64,000 nt of DNA, taken from assembly GCA_037349315.1 (NCBI GenBank), contig JBAIAC010000004.1, positions 24,865,001 to 24,929,000 of the forward strand, given 5' to 3'. Of the stretch, positions 10,782 to 21,262 are shown in pieces; positions within the stretch are counted from its first letter, which is position 1, and the number at the start of each line of letters is the position of its first letter. Made by a program: the position numbers and the translations under genes. The stretch is from Chelydra serpentina (taxonomy: Eukaryota; Chordata; Testudines; Chelydridae). The notes beneath the pieces are model-generated. The model saw nothing but the letters and a program-made list of their open reading frames with translations, did not search any database and was not told where the DNA came from.

Positions 10782-11941
10782 TGTGACACTCTGTGCCTCA
10801 AGGCAGCACTCTGGATCCCCCATATTCATCATTTATATATGGTTGTGATATGTCACACAAAGCATGCCATGTACTATACCATATGAAAGGTCATGATCTG
10901 ATGAAACTCGTTGTTCTGTCCAAATATGTATCTCATTAGTGTGTATGAAGTGATGAGATGTGGCTGTATAGTTATTACTGAAATATGCTGTAAATTTGCT
11001 AGTGACGTACAAAGGATCCCCGCGCAGGAGGGTTTTCAATTACCCTTAATCAGCAGGGGAGTTGTAATCTAGGGATTTACAAGTCAAAGACAGTGCCCAA
11101 GCACCTCACAATGGGGACTGCTCAACTCCATGACTCAGTTGCAGAAGACCACACCAGAGGGATTGCCCAGCTCAGAGACTCAGCAAAGCCCACCAGGTTG
11201 TATCTGGGCAAGTGTCTTCTAGACACATGGACTGAGGATATAAAATAGGAGACAGCGGCATCATGTTTTTACCTTTCTCCTCCCTCACCTATGCTGGAAG
11301 TGACAAGAACACTGAGAGGACGAAAACTTCAGCTGAGAAGACTGGTCCAGGTTTAAGAGGGAAACCTGAGTATTATGAACTGTAACATCCAGTGGGGTGA
11401 TAAAACTGCTGATCTAAATGCTGCCTAGTGTAATAAGGTTTAAGAATTAGATTAGCATTTCTCTTTCATGTTCTTTGGTAACTCTCTCTGACCTGTTATG
11501 TCTACCACTTACCATCACTTAAAATCAATCTTTCTGTAGTTAATAAATCTGTTTTATACTTTACTTAAAACAGTGTATTTAGCTTGAAGTGCTTGGGAAA
11601 CAGCTCAGTTGACAAGTACATGTCTCTCCACATTGAGGGAGGGGCCGACTGGGTAATAAACTTATACTGCTCAGGCTTCTGACCAGGGCAAGACGGTATA
11701 GTCCAGGGGTGCAAGGCTGAGGAGGTGGGGGGAATTGGCTGGAGCCTTTCTATTGTTAGTTCATGAGTGGCTGGGAGATGCGTTGGGGTGTGTCCCTGCC
11801 GGTGGATGTCTGTGTAAGTGCCGTACCTGCCTGAGGTCTGCAGCTTGTCACAGCATCGCAGTGTGAGAGGGAGCCCAGGCTGGTGGGACAGGGCGCTCAG
11901 CGGTCGCAAGGTTCAGGTTGCACTCCAGGGATCCCATCACA
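10782..11941 (+). mobile_element. solo LTR of an endogenous retrovirus-like element, 5-bp target duplication
   Basis: The element begins TGTGACACTC and ends CCCATCACA. It is flanked on both sides by CCCAG (10777-10781 and 11942-11946), a perfect 5-bp target site duplication. A TATAAAA box lies at 11239-11245 and an AATAAA signal at 11542-11547, the order expected for U3-R-U5. Length is 1160 bp and no internal region is attached, so it arose by LTR-LTR recombination. Spaced similarities in U3 to the LTR at 44255 suggest related families. Confidence 0.85.
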
Positions 11942-11946
11942 CCCAG

Positions 11947-12422
11947 TCCCTGCTGCTGACCCCAGGGATAGCGGTCAGATCCCTAAGCAGCCCTTATCGG
12001 ATCTTCCCTCCTCAGCAGCACCAAGATTCCTATACCCAGCTAGGAGGATGGAAAGTGTGAGTTGATCTGGATAATCACCTCTCATGATTTACAATAGGCT
12101 CCACAGCTTCCCCATCTGGTTCCCAGGGGATCACCAGACTATCGCTGCTTTGAACCTCCCTCCACCTCCCCTTCCAGTGGCAGCAGTGGGCTCCAGTGTC
12201 TCCAAGCTGGCCAGCATCTGTGCACTTAAAAGGGAGGCGTTTTCTGTTGTTTTTGGCCATGGAGGAGTCAGCATTCTTAGCTAGCTCATAATGTGTGTAA
12301 CCCACACAGGTGGCTGGACCACAGAGGGGTGTATAGGTCTGCTAGTGCCTCCAAGCTAATAGACCGGGTCCTTTAGTTCAAGTAAGTAGAGGTTTATGTT
12401 TTTAGATCCCGATCTAGCCCCC
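11947..12422. other. non-coding, unassigned
   Basis: Nothing recognised between the two LTR-like blocks. Confidence 0.3.
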
Positions 12423-13058
12423 TGTGATGGGGTATACAAACCCCACCCTAGGGAACAGAGAGTTAAGGAGCAGCTCTGAGCCCAAGAGGCTCTGCCCAGC
12501 CACGTCTGCTGGGCATGCTAGCCATGGAGGTGGAGCTTAAAAGGGTGCCCCACAGCTCTCTGTCTGGAGCAGACCTTGATACAGAGCTGCAGGCTGCCGC
12601 TGGAGAGACAGCAGAGCCTACTGGAAGGGAGGAAGAACCTCAGAAACTCTCTCAGTTGAGTGCAGGTTGCAAGTCAATAGCCAGGCTTTTCTCACGTTTG
12701 CCACCTGTCTGAAGAACCAAGTGTGAGAGAAATGCTGAGCGCCAGTAGCTGACCCAGTGTGCTCATCACTTAAACATTAATTAGCTCCACCAGGAAAGGC
12801 CTGTTGGAGGAGGACAATACTTAATTGCCTAAGCAGATGGGGGAGGGTGGAGCAGTGATGAGCTAAGGAGCTAATTACCTCACCAGCTGGGGAGGCTAGT
12901 TAAAAGCACAAGAAGGAAGTGCAAAGGAAAGAAAAGGGGCTGGTAGAGTCCATGGGAAGGGAGGTTTCTGACTGGCGAGATTGCTGCCTCCTTTTTTGGA
13001 GACAAGACCGAGGGTTGAAGAACAGTGTCGTTAGAAGTGCTGCACGGGGATTGTGACA
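12423..13058 (+). mobile_element. LTR-like repeat
   Basis: Starts TGTGATGGGGTATAC and plausibly ends GGGATTGTGACA, so it has TG...CA termini with inverted TGTGA/TCACA-like ends similar to the solo LTRs here. Direct flanks do not match (CCCCC versus TTAAT), so the boundaries or the class remain uncertain. Confidence 0.45.
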
Positions 13059-13244
13059 TTAATAAGACTCACAGAGATATTGATAAGCAAGAGATGTCAA
13101 AAACTGCGTATGAAGGACCCTGGGGTGGGAGAGGAGCCTGCGCTGTCACATCAACCAATGGTGTGTGTTTACTGCTTCAGCATAGGAATGGCCACATCTG
13201 AAGCTGTATATCATCCACCCTGGTGTCTGTTAAATTGACAGTAC

Positions 13245-13378
13245 AAACATCCGAAGAAGTGGGTATTCACCCACGAAAGCTTATGCTTCAATACCTCTGT
13301 TAGTCTATAAGGTGCCACAGGACCCTTTGTCGCTTCTACAGATCCAGACTAACACGGCTACCCCTCTGATACTTGAGT
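13245..13378 (-). mobile_element. dispersed sauropsid repeat (GTAGCCGTGTTAGTCTGG family)
   Basis: Contains GAAGTGGGTATTCACCCACG, TTAGTCTATAAGGTGCCACA and CAGACTAACACGGCTACC. The same family forms the hairpin at 52588-52790 and a diverged copy at 37080-37170. I recognise it as a common repeat but do not assign a class. Confidence 0.75.
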
Positions 13379-14029
13379 ACAAACATCCTCACTCTAGCTG
13401 CATTGGAAAGGATTGGAAAAGTCCCCTCCCAGACATATGCTGAAATGGCAACAGACTGTATGAAGTCATCATTTCTAATAATAGATTAACACAATGTATC
13501 CACCTTATCCAATTTCCTAACTCGATACTCTGCTAGTCTCAATCTAAATTGTTCTTCACATATACACCAGGTGTTCTCTTGTAATTGGCCTATGTATTCT
13601 AAACTGCCTACACAGTACATACGTCAATGAAACCCAGTAAAATCTCTGTGCAATTCTCTCCAGTAAGGCCCCATAAAATGCAGAATGCAGATGTCAAACT
13701 AAATTGCTTTCACTGCTTGAAACTCTTTCTCCCCTCAGACAAGCTCCTTACTTGTTTCTTTGATGTCCTTTCACTTTACTTTCTTGGTACCCAGGCAAAA
13801 AAAAATTTGCCTATTCATTCATTCCCTCCTCCGGTTTCTTCCCTCCCCTTCCATCCCTTCCCCCAGTTATAGTGAAAGACAGATGTGCATCAAGGGATGA
13901 ACTGGGCACAGCAGTGCCTCAGCTCCTCATGAAAACCTCCCTCAGAGCTCTGTTCCCTCTGCCTTCAAGCACGCTACTGTATCTCCCACCTTAGAACAAA
14001 TCTCTCCCTCCCATCTATCTTAGTTATTT
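13379..14029. other. non-coding, unassigned
   Basis: No feature recognised; a pyrimidine-rich stretch occurs at 13820-13866. Confidence 0.3.
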
Positions 14030-14312
14030 ATATGGTAGCCACTGCCGTGGTGTCTGAGCATCTCACAATCTTTAATATATGTATCCTCACAACACCCCTT
14101 TGACGTAGGGAAATGCTATTATCCCCACGTAACAAATGGGGAAACGAGGCACAGTGCCTCAAAAGTATTTAGATGCCTAACAAAATCTGTTGACAAGTCT
14201 GACCCAAGTGATTTGGCCAGGAAGTCTGTGGCTGAATAGGGGACTGAACCCAGGATTTTTTAAATTCCAGGTTAATATTCTAATCACTGGACCATCCTTC
14301 CCCCTACTCACT
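14030..14312 (-). mobile_element. MIR-like SINE, minus strand
   Basis: Reverse-orientation MIR blocks: ATTATCCCCACGTAACAAAT, GGGGAAACGAGGCACAG, GGGGACTGAACCCAGG and TTCTAATCACTGGACCATCC, the last corresponding to the tRNA-like head. Confidence 0.7.
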
Positions 14313-15436
14313 AGAGCTATCATTTTCTGCCACAACTTACTTTCTAAATCCATCCTAAATTCTCTGTGGTATGATTTCCTTCCTTCCTTCCTCCCTTCAC
14401 GGCACCAGAACAGCTGTCACCAAGGGATGGACAAGGTAGTGGAGCAAATGGAGGGCACAGAAGAGGCCTAGCTGATAAGTGGCCAATACTATTGCTTGGC
14501 TATAAAAAAAAACATACCGGCAAGGCAAGATGCTCACAGCATTCTGGGATGCCTGGGCCAACCCACTCCTGCTATGAGTAATAATCTCACTGAGCCCAGG
14601 TTGAAGTTACTGTTCGAAAACAGATGTATGACTTGTGGGATGTTTATTAGGGACGATGAAAAGAACTTATCAGGGCACTGCTGGCTTATCCAAAGGGAGA
14701 CTTGTTTTTCACTTTATGCAGAAAAATTGCTGGTTGCAAACCTGGTTGGTGTACAATCTATGCATCTTCTCTATGCCTTTGATTTGAGTATGTAAGCACT
14801 ACCTTGGTTAATTAGGTCACAATAGCGAGATCCCTTGTGGACTTTATGGAGATCTCAGCCCATCCTGAATTTTCCTACCAGAATTTTTTGAGATTTCCTC
14901 AAATATAGTAGGCCTACAATCTAGCTGCCATAGATAATCAGCCATTCTGCTTTGGAGAGTTCTCCTCTTACTGCATAAAAGTCAACGTCTGCATGTGGGA
15001 ATGTGAATCTCTTAATAAGTGGCTGGGTAAACCATATCCTACAAGCCTGGACAGAGTTTGCAGTTTACTATAGGCATTAGAGGCTATCCTATTTTGCCGT
15101 AGTTTATGCTTGTGGTCGGGGGTTTTGGGGAGGGGATGTGTAGGGCTGGAATTTGAGGAGCAGTTATTTAAGTTATCATGAAAAAGTTGTGTACAAGAGC
15201 CTAAGCATGGTCCAATGAAGAGAGTGCTGGACAGGGACTCAGGGAGCCTGAGTTGTGTTGCTTGTTTTGGCACTGATCTTCTCTGTGACTTTGTGTGGAA
15301 CGCCCCAAGATCCCCTGCTCCCTGCCCTAGCGGGGCTGGCCCAACCCGAGCCACTCTCCTGAGCCTTCCCTCCCACACAGGGCTGGTATTGCCACTCGCA
15401 CCCCCCTTCTTCCAGGCACGTTCCTCCGTGCCCTGC
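14313..15436. other. non-coding, unassigned
   Basis: No named repeat or exon recognised. CTTCCTTCCTTCCTCCC at 14379-14395 is a short simple repeat. Confidence 0.3.
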
Positions 15437-15545
15437 TAGGGTTCACAAGAGCAAGTGGGACAAATATCCAGTTTTGCCAAAAAAAGTTGGGACGGCCAGG
15501 ACAGGGTTTAAAAATAGGACTGTCCCAAGCAAAATGGGACACCCT
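15437..15545. mobile_element. decayed small MITE (GGGACTGTCCC type)
   Basis: Phrases AGCAAGTGGGACAAAT, AAATAGGACTGTCCC and AAAATGGGACA parallel the better preserved 122-bp element at 55968-56089. It is degraded and its ends are uncertain. Confidence 0.35.
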
Positions 15546-15636
15546 ACACCTTCAGCATCTGCAGAGACTCTCAGCCAGTATTGTAAAAGCAGTCGGGTTT
15601 ATTTGATGTCTGGAACACAGCGTAGAAAGTACTTGA

Positions 15637-16775
15637 TTAAGAACATAAAAACGGCCATACTGGGTCAGACCAAAAGTCCATCTAGCCCAGTATCCTGTCT
15701 TCTGACAGTGACCAATGCCAGGTGCCCCAGAGAGAACGAACATAACAGGTAATCATCAAGTGATCCATCCCCTGTTGCCCATTCCCAGCTTCTGGCAAAC
15801 AGAGGCTCGCGGACACCATCCCTGCCCATCCTGGCTAATAGCCATTAATGGACCTATCCTCCACTAATTTCTCTAGCTCTTTTTTGAACCCTGTTATAGT
15901 CTTGGCCTTTATAACATCCTCTGGCAAGGAGTTCCATAGGTTGACTGTGTGTTGTGAAAAAAATACTTCCTTTTATTTGTTTTAAACTGGCTGCCTATTA
16001 ATTTCATTTGGTGACCCCTAGTTCTTGTGTTATGAGAAGGCATAAATAACACTTTCTTATTTACTTTTTCCACACCAGTCATGATTTTGTAGATCTCTAT
16101 CGTATCTCCCCATTAGTCGTCTCTTTTCCAAGCTGAAAAGTCCCAGTTTTATTAATCTCTCCTCATATGGAATCCATTCCATACCTGTAATCATTTTTGT
16201 TGCCCTTTTCTGAAACTTTTCCGAGTCCAATATATCTTTTTTGAGATGGGGCAACCACATGTGCATGCAGTATTCAAGATGTGGGCATACCATGGATTTA
16301 TATAGAGGCAATATGATATTTTCTGTCTAATTATCTATCCCTTTCAGAGAACAATCCACAATGACTGCAAGATCTCTTTCTTGAAATGTAACAACTAATT
16401 TAGACTCCATCATTTTATATCTATAGTTGGGATTATGTTTTCCAATATGCATTACTTTCCATTTATGAACATTGAATTTCATCTGCCATTTTGTTGCCCA
16501 GTCACCCAGTTTGAGAGATCCGTTTTTAGCTCTTCACTATCTGCCTGGGACTTAATTAGCTTGAGTAATTTTGTATTATCTGCAAATGTTGCCACCTCAT
16601 TGTTTACCCCTTTTTCCAGATCATTTATGAATATCTTGAATTCTAGGACTAGGCCCAGTACAGACCCCTTGGGGACACCACTATTTAGCTTTCTCCATTC
16701 TGAACACTGACCATTTATTCCTACCCTTTGTTTCCTATCTTTTAACCAGTTACCAATCCACGAGAGGACCTAAAC
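15637..16775 (-). mobile_element. CR1-like LINE, minus strand, degraded
   Basis: The low-coordinate end is the CR1-type 3' terminus (ATACTGGGTCAGACCAAAAG). Further in, the minus strand translates in pieces to RT C-terminal blocks, including PHLEYCMHMWLPHLKKDI and ATKMITGMEWIPYEERL at 16057-16311. Then it continues toward the RT core near 16560-16720, matching the LGTP(L)/STDPLGTP region on the opposite strand. Frameshifts and stops mark it as much older than the CR1 at 5525. Confidence 0.85.
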
Positions 16776-17214
16776 TCTTATCCCATGACAGATTAGCATA
16801 GAGAACAGACAGTTACAGCATGGTACCTCGTGGTCAGTCCAGAGCCTTCTGCCCCCTACCTTTTGTTCCTCTAGCTTCCCAGAGCCCATGCTTAACAACT
16901 CGCCCCCTCTCCCGGTCCCGCCTCAGTCCTTTCTTCTTGTTCCTGAGCAAACACGGCTGGCTTACTACAGAGGGGTGGGCCATCCATGGTTGTTAGTTCT
17001 GTGGTATCAAATATCTGGGCAGCTGTCTTCTTGGACTCTCCATAGACATGGGGCCAGACCCCAGACAGCTAGGCATCAGCCACACCTGTGTCTCTGGAGA
17101 GAGTAAACAACCACCACCTAGTTAACAATGCAGCATATGGGAGAAACTGAGGTGCACACAATATTCATATAAATATTACATAATATTCCCATTCCACCAC
17201 ACCTTGGTTGCGCA
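16776..17214. other. non-coding, unassigned
   Basis: No identity recognised. Confidence 0.25.
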
Positions 17215-17350
17215 CTTCACCTCTCCCAACCTTGGTCTGTCATGTTTGTTTGATTATAAACTGTTCAGGTGAGGGGCTGTGTTTCAAGTGTTTGTACAGC
17301 ATCTAATACAATAGCTCCCCCAATCGCAATTGGGGTCCTATAAGCAATAC
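17215..17350 (+). mobile_element. SINE 3' tail fragment (MIR/L2-like)
   Basis: ATTATAAACTGTTCAGGTGAGG and TACAGCATCTAATACAATAG resemble the tail of the SINE at 1566-1790. It ends in an AAT-rich run near 17360-17385. Confidence 0.4.
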
Positions 17351-17999
17351 TGTAATGTTAATAATAATAATAAACAATAATGAGAATGCATGGAAATGAA
17401 AAAGTCTGAAAGTGAAACTAATTAGTCTCACTAAATTCTCTATTACTGGATTTTATTTTGCTTTTTAATAATTGGTTTTAAAAATCTCATGAGATTGCAT
17501 AGCAGTAATTTAGGGTTTAATTTGGGTGAAAATACTATATGATCAAAAATAAAATGAAGTTAAGTGTGAATCAGATTTAAAGGAACATTGCGAGGAAAGA
17601 TTGTCAGACTGCTTGCTTTGAATAATATTCATAATGAATATTCTAGTTGGCAAATTATTTGTGAATTAATGCTGACTTCTGTTAATGCATTCATTTTATA
17701 TAAGTATTGGCCAAATAGTTATGATGAATAATGTTCAGATTATATGTTGTCTGCAAATAGTTCACTTTGACTATTTAGTATTTTTGTTATTATTCATGTT
17801 GAGTGATTGGTCATGTTGTATCATTTCCGCTCTATGATTGGGTGACAGTTTTTTAAAAAGGAAAGAATAAGGAAGAACAAACCTGTGGTTTGAATTTTCA
17901 GATGTACACTCATTTGTGCTATGATTTGTGAAACATTTGGAATTCACAAACATTTTGAAGATATGCTTGAGAATAACAAATGAAATGTCCCCATTAGAG
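17351..17999. other. AT-rich non-coding, unassigned
   Basis: AT-rich DNA with dispersed ATTATTCAT-like words (17620-17800); no gene or named repeat. Confidence 0.3.
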
Positions 18000-18720
18000 T
18001 TGAGTGGAAAATCATAGTTTCCATCTCACAGGAAATTCCAGTATTTCAACATTTGTTTTCATACCAAATCACACAAAAAATCAAAATATCAAAATTTTTC
18101 ACAGAAGGAAGAGTTCAGAAAATTTTTGATTTAGAAATGTCAAAACATTTCATTCGGAGACTTTTTTTAATCAAAATGAAATATCTCAATATTCCCAGAT
18201 CAAAACATTTCATTTCAGTGTGTTGAACTGAATTGGAAATGTTTTGTTTTGAGTCAATTTGACATTACATTGTATCTGCCTCCTAGTGCCTCATGGGAGT
18301 TGTAGTTTGAGTGCCTCTTGTCCCCATTCTTCCCTACGGACTGGGCTCTCTAGCTAAAGTACCTCTTCTATGATGCACCCCATGACTCAGTCAGAGGAGA
18401 GACTAAAGTGCATGACAGGAGACACAATCTGAGCTCCTTGGCAAAACTGTAAGAGAGAATAAGGGAGCGATGTACCCAAACTCCAACTCCCATAATGCTC
18501 CATCCAGAGCATTTTAGGCAAATGTAGTTTAATGTCAAATTGACTCAAAACAAAATATTTTTGTTCAGTTTAGGCAAACCAAAATGTTTCAGTTTGAGTC
18601 TAACTGACTTGATACAAAATATGTTGTTTCAATCTTCCTGTAAAAAAAATAAATCAGCCAAATGGAAATTTTCCTGTGGAAACTGCATTTTCAACTGAAA
18701 AATCATTTTGATAGAAAATT
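18000..18720. mobile_element. fold-back DNA element (family F1) with ACTACAACTCCCAT motifs
   Basis: A perfect 25-bp inverted repeat pairs 18242-18266 with 18531-18555, and the pairing continues imperfectly outward through AAAATGAAA-rich arms. Near the centre, inverted copies of an ACTACAACTCCCATGAGGC type motif sit at 18288-18306 (minus) and 18479-18498 (plus). Related elements are at 31060-31680, 47735-48000 and 55530-55960. Confidence 0.7.
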
Positions 18721-19812
18721 CCTGACTATAAATCCCAGTAAACAAAAAAGTGCAAAAACATGGCTGAACAAAAAGACACTTCAGAATTTGCAAATTAAAA
18801 AAAAGCATACACATCTTTTTTTCTCCCTATTTGTTCAGCACAGGTTGTCTCATTATAGGTAAAAAGCAAGCATACAAATTGATGGGACTATCAATTCACA
18901 TATGCCTAAACAAATATTACAAAAGCGATGTTTGGGCTGCCTCTAAACCAGCAGGTGCAGAGTAATGAAAGATGATGGTGTCTCTATACTATTATAAGAA
19001 TGTGACTGGCCTGCCACTATCTGTGAGAGACAAGTTTATTTGTGCCAGAAGAGCACCTTATTTATAGTTAAATACGTTTTTTTGGTCTGTTCAAACAACC
19101 CTCCTACAACAGGTTACAAAATGGATTAAATCACCGCAGAAAAATGCAACCACTTCTTCCCACAATTAAGAGATTGATTAAGCTGTTTGTGTCTCCATTA
19201 CATAAAAAGCCCAATTTGCTCACATTCCCTGTCATGAGGTCACATTGTGATATGCACATTTCAAATCTCTCCCTTGGTCTCCCAAGAGCTGAGACCAGCT
19301 TGTTTTTTTAACAGTAAAAATGTCTCATATAAAATCTCATTAGCCCAATGATTACCTTTGACACCTTGGATGAGCCTAGTCTTGTTACCATAATAATTAT
19401 GAATTCACACCAAGTCCCTTTTCAGTTCAGAGAAGGCATGGTTTTGAAAGGCATTTTAAATCCAGACCTCCAATTATTAAAATCATGTATATTTTTGCAG
19501 CAGATACAATCACATTAGAAAAACTGGATACCACCCTCTATAGAATTTTATTGTGTTTATCCATTATTATACTGGCCCTGTGCATCATGCGTATGCTATG
19601 AATCCAGTCATGGCACCACTGTTAGTTATTTCAGCTCTGGCTGTTAGGCCACTACTTGGCAGGCCAAAAAATTATTGACAAGGGCAAATATCCCTCTGCA
19701 AAGGAATGGAAAACAGGATGGAAAGTTCTGTAAGAGAGACTTCCAACCTTAGCAGAGCTCCCACTGGAATGACTATAATAATCAATCATTAATCAGCATT
19801 AATTATTATTAA
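18721..19812. other. non-coding, unassigned
   Basis: No exon or named repeat recognised. AT-rich sequence with ATTAAT words (19780-19812) forms the left flank of the gypsy element. Confidence 0.3.
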
Positions 19813-21205
19813 TGTAACCCTTCTGCCAGTCAGAGTCGGCAGCAACAAGGGCCGGGTTCCGTATCTAGGGGTTCCATTCCAATAACACAATGCAAAAACC
19901 GGCTCGAGCCCCCACCCAGTGACCTGGGACAAATATATATCACCCCCCCTGGGCGCCTCTAAGAGGCAGTACTTCCCCTCTCGCAAGCACAGAGTCTGAG
20001 TGTAGAAAAACCTTTTAATGACAGAGAGAAACAATGCGGCCTTTTGCTGGGGAAACACCACATCTAGGATTTGTAAACCAAACTGTGAGCAATGACCCAC
20101 CCCAGCAAATTGGCCATGTCCTTTCCCTTTGGTTCTTGAGTCCATCAACCCCAAAAATCACCCAAAGTCCCAAAAGTCCAACAACCCAAAAGTCCAGACC
20201 CAGAGTTCAAAAGTTCATCTGCAGAGTGTTACACCCCCTCCAGTCTGGGTAGAAATGGGAAGGGGAGAGGTAAGGGGCACCTTACGTGGCTCGAAGCTGA
20301 CTGCCCCGTCCCTTCATGGTGCTTCGCTCGGCTCTGCTCTGCTCCGCCAGCCATCCTACGAGTCACTCCGTTCAGCCGTCCCGCAAGCCGCTCCGCCAGC
20401 AGCTCCGCTCCATCAGCCGGCCTGCAAGCCACTCCGGCTGTCCCGCCAACTGCTCCGCTCCGCCAGCAGCTCCGCTCCGTCAGCCGGCCTGCAAGCCGCT
20501 CCGGCTGTCCCGCCAACTGCTCCGCTCCGCCAGCAGCTCCGCTCCGTCAGCCGGCCTGCAAGCCGCTCCGGCTGTCCCGCCAACTGTCCCGCTCCGCCAG
20601 CAGCTCCGCTCCACCAGTCGCTCAGCAATAGATCTTCTGGCTCCCCCACTACTTAACACAGTGCTCAGTGATTTCAGCTCATAACAATTTCAGCTTGTAG
20701 TTAGGGGAGCCTTCATGCTCATTTGCACACTTAGTCCAGAGTAATTCCAACTCAGCAGCCTGTGAATAGACTCCTAAGGAACTCAAAATTAGCTCTGATA
20801 TTCCACAGTGGAGAGAGAGAAGGAGGTGCAATTGACATTTAGGACCCTCAGAAGAGGCCCATGCCACCAGATACAAATACCTGTCCCCAACCTCTCTCAA
20901 TTCACTGGGTTTTGGAATCCATGTCCCTCGCCTAGCAAGTGCTGCTTAGCTAAGGGCGAGTCCCTTCCTCATAACAAAAGCCCACTGTCCTTGATTCACA
21001 TAATCAGGGTAACAACACTTTAGTCTTCCTGCCCCAATAACAGAGAAACTGGGGCTCCCACAGCAGTCAAGGTGACCATTTGGGCAAGCGGTCCATCATG
21101 CTTTGCAGGGTGGGTGTGTCCATGCAAACAAGATTAGCCCCTGACATCCCTTTCCACAACTCACCACCAGATGTCAGGGTAGAGCTCATCCTGACTCTGC
21201 TTACA
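19813..21205 (-). repeat. gypsy 3' LTR (left copy)
   Basis: 1393 bp, matching 26869-28261 at a constant offset of 7056. In element orientation it begins TGTAAGCAGAGTCAGG and ends GGGTTACA. Differences from the other LTR seen by eye are at 20852, 20855, 20856, 20857 and 20899. A 67-bp tandem repeat lies inside. Confidence 0.98.
20397..20620. repeat. 67-bp tandem repeat inside LTR, about 3.3 copies
   Basis: Units begin CAGCAGCTCCGCTCC at 20397, 20464, 20531 and 20598, an exact 67-bp spacing. They are GC- and CpG-rich. The same array recurs in the other LTR at 27453-27676. Such arrays in LTRs often hold repeated enhancer or binding sites; that role is inference here. The array also gives spurious repetitive open frames on both strands. 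Confidence 0.95.
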
Positions 21206-21215
21206 TCCTCCCCCC
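21206..21215 (-). other. polypurine tract of gypsy element
   Basis: On the minus strand GGGGGGAGGA lies immediately before the 3' LTR start TGTAAGCAG. This is the expected position and composition for the plus-strand DNA primer. Confidence 0.85.
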
Positions 21216-21262
21216 AGCCGAGAATTTGTCGTCCCGACAAATCGCACTCCCTTTATACCAAC

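Noticed and set aside
20129..20684. 175- and 122-codon repetitive frames in the LTR
   Set aside because: They are translations of the 67-bp tandem array, duplicated exactly in the other LTR.
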